Shown in pieces: positions 52,501-61,500 of a stretch of 64,000 nt of DNA. The position numbers were made by a program, and so were the translations under genes. This DNA is from Arion vulgaris (taxonomy: Eukaryota; Mollusca; Gastropoda; Stylommatophora; Arionidae). The notes beneath the pieces are model-generated. The model was not told the origin of the DNA, ran no database searches, and saw only the letters and a list, made by a program, of their open reading frames with translations. How positions within the stretch are numbered: the stretch's first letter is position 1; each line of letters begins with the position of its first letter. The stretch covers positions 4,785,393 through 4,849,392 of the forward strand of contig CM036775.1 of assembly GCA_020796225.1 (NCBI GenBank). The letters are read 5' to 3'.

Positions 52501-55500
52501 GAAATGAACCACCATATATTTAATTGAAATAACTAATATCAACCAGGGTTGGCACACAGCAGGAACCAGAAATAAGGTACAACATCATTATCAATAGCAT
52601 CGATGCAAATAATGATGGTATCATCACAGTCGACGAGATGAATGATGAGCTGAAGAGAATCAATCCAAATCGTGAGAAATTATTTATTTATATCCTTTAT
52701 ACTAGTTTTTTGGTCATCATTATCAAATACAGGGTGTTCAAGATAATTGCAGCCCCATTGACAATTCGAAAGTTGCCAGGTACACATTGAGTTGTGTTTA
52801 TATACTATTTGAACCGGTTCTGACTAGCTCGTCCTACGTCACATTTGTTCATCGCCCCTTCCCGCACTACAATTACACACCGTCACACAACCTTGACCTA
52901 TACTACGTCATAACTGAACCTTCTCATTTCCATACATGTATGCCAGATTAGCTCCATTCACGGGCTGCTTTTAAGTTGAAAACCCTGTAGCTTGTCCTGA
53001 GTAGAGCATTGTCACATTAACAGTTCTTCAGAATTTATCTCTCTCTCTCCCTCCCTCTCTCTCGTAGGCCATGGAATTGTCATCCCTCTTCTGTAAACTC
53101 ACATCTCTGTGGTTTCCAATGATCATATTCTGTATAGAATTCATTAGTGTATTTGAGTGGGTGGCTAAAGGGTTGAGAATGTGGCTACAAAAATAAAATG
53201 CTCCCTAGCCTTTTCAGACCTCAGTGTATGAAGTGCGGATCAATTCGCATGTCCCAATTGTGCGTAAGTTAGGAGGGCCAATTCCTTTCCTCACATATGG
53301 AAAATCGTGTGTGGGATTGAACCCGAAACCCTGTACGCAACCTAAAGGCACCATCGGATCAGCAAGGCAGATGCAAAATTGAATCCAATTTCGCCCGAGT
53401 GGTTACCGGGGACCAAATTTGGGGTGTAAAGAATAGAACCACTGTTACCTGCCACGAATGTCGTAAGAGGCGATTAAAGAGGTTTGGCTGAAATCGGATG
53501 CATGTGTCCGCTAGGGAATGCTAACGCGAAATAAATGCTTGCAGAAAACGGATGCACTAGGCCGTAAGGCGCATAACATGGTGCAACTACCCCTCACAAC
53601 GAGGAATGGGATAACGGATTCTGCGGTCGCCAATCTGCTTCGGAGATTTAGCCACGCAGTAAGAATGTCAGACCTACCATCACAAGGTGGCCAAAACTTA
53701 CTGCGGGAAGAGGTCGGCACAAACGAGGAAGCAGAAATCATAGAAATTATATCCTACAGAACTGTCCCCAGTATGCAGACTTGGGAAGAAAAGGGTTGGC
53801 CCACTTACCCTAGCGTCCAAGACAAACTGTATGGCGTGGCTGATAATCTGAGGCACACGGCTGCCTTTATTAGAGAATCCGAAATCCCAATCTATGGAGA
53901 ACGCAGAAGAAGAATCCAATTTTAAATGTTAAATTGCCAAAATCTATCTCTAACCAAGAAATGCTTGCACAAACAGCAAAGAATATGAATTACGAAGTCG
54001 CCCGAGTGGTTACTGGGGCCCAAATTGGGGTGTAAAGAATAGAACCACTGTTACCTACCACGCATGTCGTAAGAGGCGACTAAGGAGGTTCGGAGTGGGG
54101 CTAGCTACCCCACACCGTAAAAACCCTAGATGGCTACAGAACAGAGAGCGAACCGAGTAAACGCTAGCTGAAACCAGACACATCGTCGAAGGATAAGCAC
54201 CAGAGCTCCAAATGGTGCTGAAGATGTGACGTAAAACACATCAATGCTAAGGCTGCATGAATCAGATTTCCACATGAATAGAATTTATGGGGAGATCTGG
54301 TACATCAGTCTGGGCGGTGATCACGATAGAGAGAGAGAATTACGAAATGGTTAAAACGTCTGCCTGTCATTCGAAGGTTGTCGGTTTGAATCCGGACTGA
54401 GTTAACGTGAAATTACTCATGAAATCCTTAGGATTGTTGCTGGAGCTACAGAGTTCGTACTTTGTGCAGCACTCTCAGCAGGTGGTGTGCCATTTCTGTC
54501 GACAGGGGCGGAGTCATATGGGGAAACCTGGTGCACTGAAGTCAATCCTTCGCCTTCAGAACCTTTAGCTAAGATCATCAAAGTCGACTCATGCTCGCGT
54601 CCATGTGGTACCGGGGCCCGCAAGGAAGCAAAGAATAGTACCACTGCAACATACAAGGCGTAAAGTAGAAGGCAACTGGTGTAGGGGTCTAGGGAAGCTA
54701 CTATGGTAAATAAAAAGCATCACAAAAATCGGATGTGCTGGCATACTTGTAGGAGCATAACTGGCACAAGTACAATCGCTAATAAGGCTCAGATCGCATA
54801 CAAATCACACAGAGTGAGTAACAAGTGGTCGATATGGAGCGTTCGAAGAAGAAGAGCCTCATGCTCGCTTCTACAGGGTGTTCAACTTAAAAGCAGTTGT
54901 GAATGGAGCTTATCTGGCATATATGTATGGAAATGAGAAGGTTCAGTTATGACGTAGTATAGGTCAAGGTTGTGTGATGGTGTGTAATTGTAGTGCGGGA
55001 AGGGGTGATGAACACATTTGACGTAGGACAAGCTAGTCAGATCCGGTTTAAATAGTAAATAGACGAGATGCAATGCGTACCTGGCAAATTTCTATTTATC
55101 ACTGGGGCTGCTTTTAAGTTGAACACCCTGTACTAACAAATTGTAAGCTATAATTTCTTTTCCTACAGAGCATGTTAAAAGACGAGACTGGGTTTGGCGA
55201 AACACTCAGAGATATGGAGCAGATCCCGTTACAGCCAATCTTGTTTTCGACTACTGGGACAGAGACAGAAACCTAGAGCTGTCTCCACATGATTTGCAGT
55301 ATCTGGAAGAAGAAATAGACCTCAATGGTTTGTATTTTAATCAGTGGCGGCTCGTGATATATTTTTGTTGGTGGGGCCAGACATTTGTATTTTAATCAAA
55401 ATAAGATTTCCCGCAGCCTTTTCAGACCTCAGGGTATCTCTCTCGCGATCACCACCCAAACCGATGTACCAGACCTGCCCATAAATTCTATTCATGTGGA

Positions 55501-58500
55501 AATCTGATTCGTGCAACCTTAGCATTGGTGTGTTTTACGTCACATCTTCAGCACTATTTGGAGCTCTGGTGCTTATCCTTCGGCGATGTGTCCGGTTTCA
55601 GCCAGCGTTTACTCAGTTCGCTCTCCGTTCTGTAGCCATCTAGTGTTTTTACGGTGTGGGGTAGCTAGCCCCGCGCCCGACCTCCTTAGTCGCCTCTTAC
55701 GACATGCGTGGCAGGTAACAGTGGTTCTATTCTTTACACCCCAATTTGGGCCCCGGTAACCACTCGGGCGAGACCTCAGGGTATGAAGCCCCTTCACTTC
55801 CTATTTCTAAACCCTTGTGTGAGCCCGTCTGCCCAGCGTGTTCGTAGCGCGTTGGACTACGGTGACTATCCCTCTGTGTGTGCGGGTTCAATTCCGCGGG
55901 ATGGCAGAAAAGCCACAGATTCCCCAGATTTACGGTGTTCGTGGCACCGAACCGAAGGGTTACGATGTCCATGGCACCGAGCCGAAGAGATGAAAAGCTC
56001 AAATGCTTCTGGATCGGGCAAAAAACAAAAAACCCTTGTGTGCAGGAGGTTGTAGGGCCAATTCCTTTCATCGTGCGTGGAACATCGAGTGTGGGATTGA
56101 AAACATAATCCCCACGTGGATACAAAGCAAAGGTCGTCCACGCAATAGGTGAACATCAGAGATAACAGAGAGACGTCGGACTAGCTACCCCACCCTATAA
56201 CAAACATTTGATAGCTATAGAAACCACAATCAAGAAACTTCAAAGCCCGCCATCTGAGGAAGAAGAACACTGCAAGGAGGGAGATAGAATGCAAGATGCC
56301 CGTGTGTCCACCGTGTTCGTAGCGCGTTGGACTACGGGTGACTAGTACTCTGTAGTGCGGGTTCAACTCCGCGGACTGGCAGAAAAGCTACAGGTTCCCC
56401 AGATTTCGGTGTTCGTGGCACCGAGCCGACGTTCAACTCCGCGGACTGGCAGAAAAGCTACAGGTTCCCCAGATTTACGGTGTTCGTGGCACCGAGCCGA
56501 CGGTTCAACTCCGCGGACTGGCAGAAAAGCTACAGGTTCCCCAGATTTACGGTGTTCGTGGCACCGAGCCGACGGTTCAACTCCGCGGACTGGCAGAAAA
56601 GCTACAGGTTCCCCAGATTTACGGTGTCTGCACCAACGTTAACTCGCGGACTGCAGAAAAGCACAGGTTCCCAGATTTCGGTGTTCGTGGCCCAGCGACG
56701 TTCACTTCGCGGACTGGCAGAAAAGCTACAGGTTCCCCAGATTTACGGTGTTCGTGGCACTGAGCCGAAGAGCTTTCAGCTCAAGTGCTTCTGAATCGTA
56801 AAAAAAATGCAAGAAAATGTGGAGAATGAGGAGAGATCTGGAAAAGATGGCCTTAGATAGGAAGGCTTGGAATGCCTTGGTTGCGAACTTATGCCTCCCT
56901 AGGGACGAAGGTGAAGAAGAAGAAGAAGAGATATCAGAGGCGACGAAAAAACACTACTTACGAAGCGCACACAAAAGCCTGTTCTGTAAATTTTCCAGTG
57001 GCGGCTCGTCATTAAGGGTCAGTGGGGCCGGGCCCCACCAAAAATAAGGTGTAACGTATTTATTATTTTATACATTAAAATATATCCTAACCGAAACCAT
57101 GATTTTTTCGTAAATTTCTGTCTGGTCCCACCAACAAAAATGATCACGAGCCGCCACTGATTGAACTCCTGAAAAGACGGAAGTTGGTAAATTTGCTCTT
57201 TGGCACTGCACTATAGCCAAGACATCGCACTTTCTGCCTGCAAGAACTATTTCATAGGTGCGAACAAAGAAAGATAAAAACAAGTAAATAAATGTCTGAA
57301 TATTGTATTAAACTATATGTTAATATTTCATACTTCCCTGCAGGTAACAACAAGATGGAGAGAGATGAGCTTGTGCGTTTCTTTGAACGGGTAAGTGTAC
57401 GCTACAATATATGTTTGTGGGGTTTCTGATAGCAAAGTTAATAGCATACTGCGCTAATGGTGCGGAAATTCTAAGGTTCAAGACCATCTTCTTCACCTCT
57501 AAACTTCCAACGAAGCATGGATCCTCAACAAACTCATTCCAGCTCTTCCTTTCGCCTGCCAGTCCTACTTTCAACCTTCCTTAGACGACTCTTAGCCCGT
57601 CTGCCCAGCGTGTTCGTAGGGCGTTGGACTACGAGTGACTATCCCTCTGTGTGTGCGGGTTCAATTCCGAGGGATGGCAGAAAAAGCCACAAGTTCCCCA
57701 GATTTACGGTGTTCGTGGCACCGAACCGAAGGTTACGATGTCCATGACACCGAGCCGAAGAGCTGAAAGCCAGTGCTTCTGGATCGGAAAACCACTTACG
57801 ACATGCCAGTCAGGCACACATTGCTGCATATTCTTTCCTCCACTATCGAGCCCCGGGACCTGCTGCTCTAATGGCCCTGAAATTCGATGGTTCATCAGAA
57901 AGTTTCACATATTGGTTATTTATTGGCAGGTTTAATCAGTACCGAGCCGCTGTAGCGTAGTTGTTAGTGAACTCGCTTCGCAAGGCTGGTGGTCTGGGTT
58001 CAGCTCCCGCAATGTGCGTGGAATTTTTTCCGACCACGACGGTTCTCAGGTCGACCCAGCCTCAACTGGGTACCAGACATGCCCTGGGAAGTAAAGGCGG
58101 CCGGCGTGATGCTGACCACATCACCCATCGTGTGCCGACAGTCAATGAAAAATACAGGCCTAACACTGTATTGACCCATATACCACGAGGTATGAAAGGG
58201 TTCCTTTACTTTTACTTTACTTTAATCAGTACCATTTAACTAATTTTCAAACAAGGAGAGTGCAAATATTTCATCCAATGCAACACAGATTTGTATGAAT
58301 GGGCTCAGTGGCGGCTCGTCATTAAGGGCCAGTGGGGTCGAGCTCCACCAAAAATAATGTGTAACGTGTATAAATAAAATATAACCTAACCCGGTACCAT
58401 GATTTTCCACACAAAAATATGTCTGGCCCCACAAACAAAACATAGCACGAGCCTCCACTGAATGGGCTACTGATTAAAAAAAAATTTTTTAACCCACTTT

Positions 58501-61500
58501 ATAGTACACCATATTGAGTTATGTGATAAAATCAGAGACATGTCTGGTCAACCACTAGTGACAACTGTTATAAGAAAGAGAAGATGGAGATATGTTGGAC
58601 ACACCTTGAGGAGAAATGATCAACGAATATCAAAGCAGGCATTGAAGTGGGATGCAAAGAGTTCAAGATAGAGAGGACGACCTAGGAAGAGCTGAAAGAA
58701 GCAAGAAATATCGGTCTCAGTTCCATGGAAGAGATTGAGCGAATTGCCCAGGCTAGAGCGGTATGGAGAAATTTCTTGCAGGTCCTATGTAACGGATAAC
58801 TGTACGAGGGAATTATTATTTTATATCGAGTTATACTGTATCATAGGGTTAGATCTGATTGGTCATCAGAGCGGACTCATATCAATCTGTATGTGTATGC
58901 CTGAGGGGCAGAGTGAGGAGTGTGTTTACACTCTACAGAAAACTACATGGACTTCTGTGTGAGCTACAAAAGACAGTGAGATTTATACAAGAAACAACAT
59001 TGAATATATCGATAATATTTCAAGCGAACGAAAGGCTGGAAGAAAAGAAGAAAGGAAGGAAAGAAGGAAGGAAGGATTGTGGTTTTTTTTTTGGTCTCTT
59101 CACAGCTGTCTGATGGATGAGGACACAAAAGTAGATGTTGAATCGATCCAGTTATCTAAGGAGTTTGAAGTTACCCGTTGTATAAGTAGAACTGGAAGGA
59201 GTGTGTTTAATAGACCTGTATATGAGTCTCCAGTTTGATTGCAAATTGTTTGCGTGGATTTTAACAAAAAGGACGATGGCACCACCCGTTCAGACAGCAA
59301 TGGCAAACTACTGAACGTAATAATGCCTAGAAAATCACAAACAGCGTTAAAAGCTGGGGTTGATTCGCAAAGTCCTGTAAAGGATATGTAATTAACTAAT
59401 ATGAGTCTCCACAACACTAAGCATAACACTACACGCCTAGAGTTGTTGGAGGTTCCTGTGTCTTAAAGAAAGCCAGATACTCCCCAATTTAAAACAAGGA
59501 AAAGGGCGAAATAAACCCAGAATTCCTGGGAGTTAGAAATCAATAATAATAATAATAATAATAAAGCCCATAACCCGTTAGGGTCGTAGGGATGTCACTG
59601 TGGAGACATCAGCACAAAAAGCATGCCATGAGTCTCTGTCTTCAACTCTTCGAGCGAGTGTGGAGAAACTCTGTCCTGACTAGCTCTTGATGTTGTCAAA
59701 CCAGGATTTTTTCTGCGCTCCTGTCCTTCTGCCACACTCGACTGTTCCCTGGAGGATAATCTTATAAATCAGTTATATGAGGACTATCATCATAGCACTC
59801 CGGACATGTCCATAGTTTGTCCAAGATGGGACGCTTTTGTCTGACGTCGGCGCGATTCCAGTACAGTATTCGAACGTTGTGGTGACCCAATCAATCTATC
59901 ACATTTTAGCTGTCTCTTTCTAGCTCCTGCTCGATTTTTCTTTCTTCTCTTAGGTTATAAGTGAGAGAAGAAAGAAAAATCATCTTCTCCTACGTGTACC
60001 TAAGACAGACACGACCATACCTTTTGATGTATCCATATCCATATCATTGTTGGAGGTTCCTGTGTCTTGAAGAAAGCCAGATACTTTCCCATTTAAATTT
60101 AATCTTAGAAAACAAATACACAAACAAACCAGTGAGCCACAGGACCCATCAGTATGTGTACCCTTCGACATCTGCTGTAGGAGTTTGCGCACCTATGGGA
60201 CTAACTGGAGTGCCATAATGTCGGTTAAGTAACCAATAACTATTAGTTTACTAAACCTTCTTACAATAATCTTGTAATATTCTGTTATTTCTATTTCCTA
60301 GGGTTATCAACTAAGTAAACGAATGATTGCTTCCCCTTTATCTGCTATGATGATTCAATGTCCAGAACCCTGGTGGTGAGTTTGTTGTCCTGTTTTGCCA
60401 TTCATTATCATCATATCTTGAAGCTGAAGTCGTCCGTAGGTTGCCGGAGCCCGCAAGGGAGCAAGTGATATTACTACTGCGACCTACAAGACATGTCAGA
60501 GGCGACTGAGGTAGGGGCAGTGGCGGCTCGTCATTAAGGGCCATTGGGGCCGGGCCCCACCAAAAATAGCGTGTAACGTGTACTTATTACTTTATAAATT
60601 AAAATATAACCAAACCCCAAAAAACCATGATTTTTTTGAAAATTTTTGTCTAGCCCCACCAACCAAAATTAGCACAAGCCGCGACTGGGTAGGGGCATAG
60701 GGAAGCTACCCTAGTAAATAAAAAGAGTAGTCGCAGAATTCGGATTAAAAGGTTTATTGGCGCATAACTGACAAAACGTACAATCGCTCTTAGGCTCAAA
60801 TCCCAGACACATCACAAAGAGTGGTTTAACAAGTGGTCAATATGGAACATAAAACTTCTTATTCTATTTGGAAGAACGCCTGCCCAGCATGTTCGTAGCG
60901 CGTTGGACGACGGGTGACAGGCCCCCTGTGAGTGCGGTTCAATTTCGCGGGATGGCAGAAAAGCAACAGGTTCTCCATATTTACGGTGTACGTGGCACCG
61001 AACCGAAGGATTACGATGTCCATGGTACAGAGCCGAAGAGCTGAAAGCTCAAGTGCTTCTGGATCGGGGAAAAAAAATATTCTAATTAGAACAAGAGTAC
61101 CTTATCTACAAGACACAGATACCTTATCTACACGACACAGATACCTCTTATCTACACGACACAGATACCTCTTATCTACACGACACAAATACCTTATCTA
61201 CACGACACAGATACCTTACCTACACGACACAGATACCTCTTATCTACGAGACACAGATACCTCTTATCTACACGACACAGATACCACTTATCTACACGAC
61301 ACAGATACCTCTTATCTACACGACACAGATACCTCTTATCTACACGACACATACCTTATCTACACGACACAGATAACTTATCTACACGACACAGATACCT
61401 TATTTACACGACACAGATACCTCTTATCTACACGACACAGATACCTTATCTACACGACACAGATACCTTATCGACACGACACAGATACCTTATCGACACG

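Noticed and set aside
52189..52557. 122-codon minus-strand frame rich in Pro/Ser/His
   Set aside because: Comes from the GGAT/G-rich low-complexity tract.
55825..55900. Possible tRNA gene (A and B boxes)
   Set aside because: The same head occurs in many dispersed copies followed by a common body and poly(A), and it does not form a convincing acceptor stem; it is a SINE head. The same applies to 2811, 47295, 54344 and 57940.
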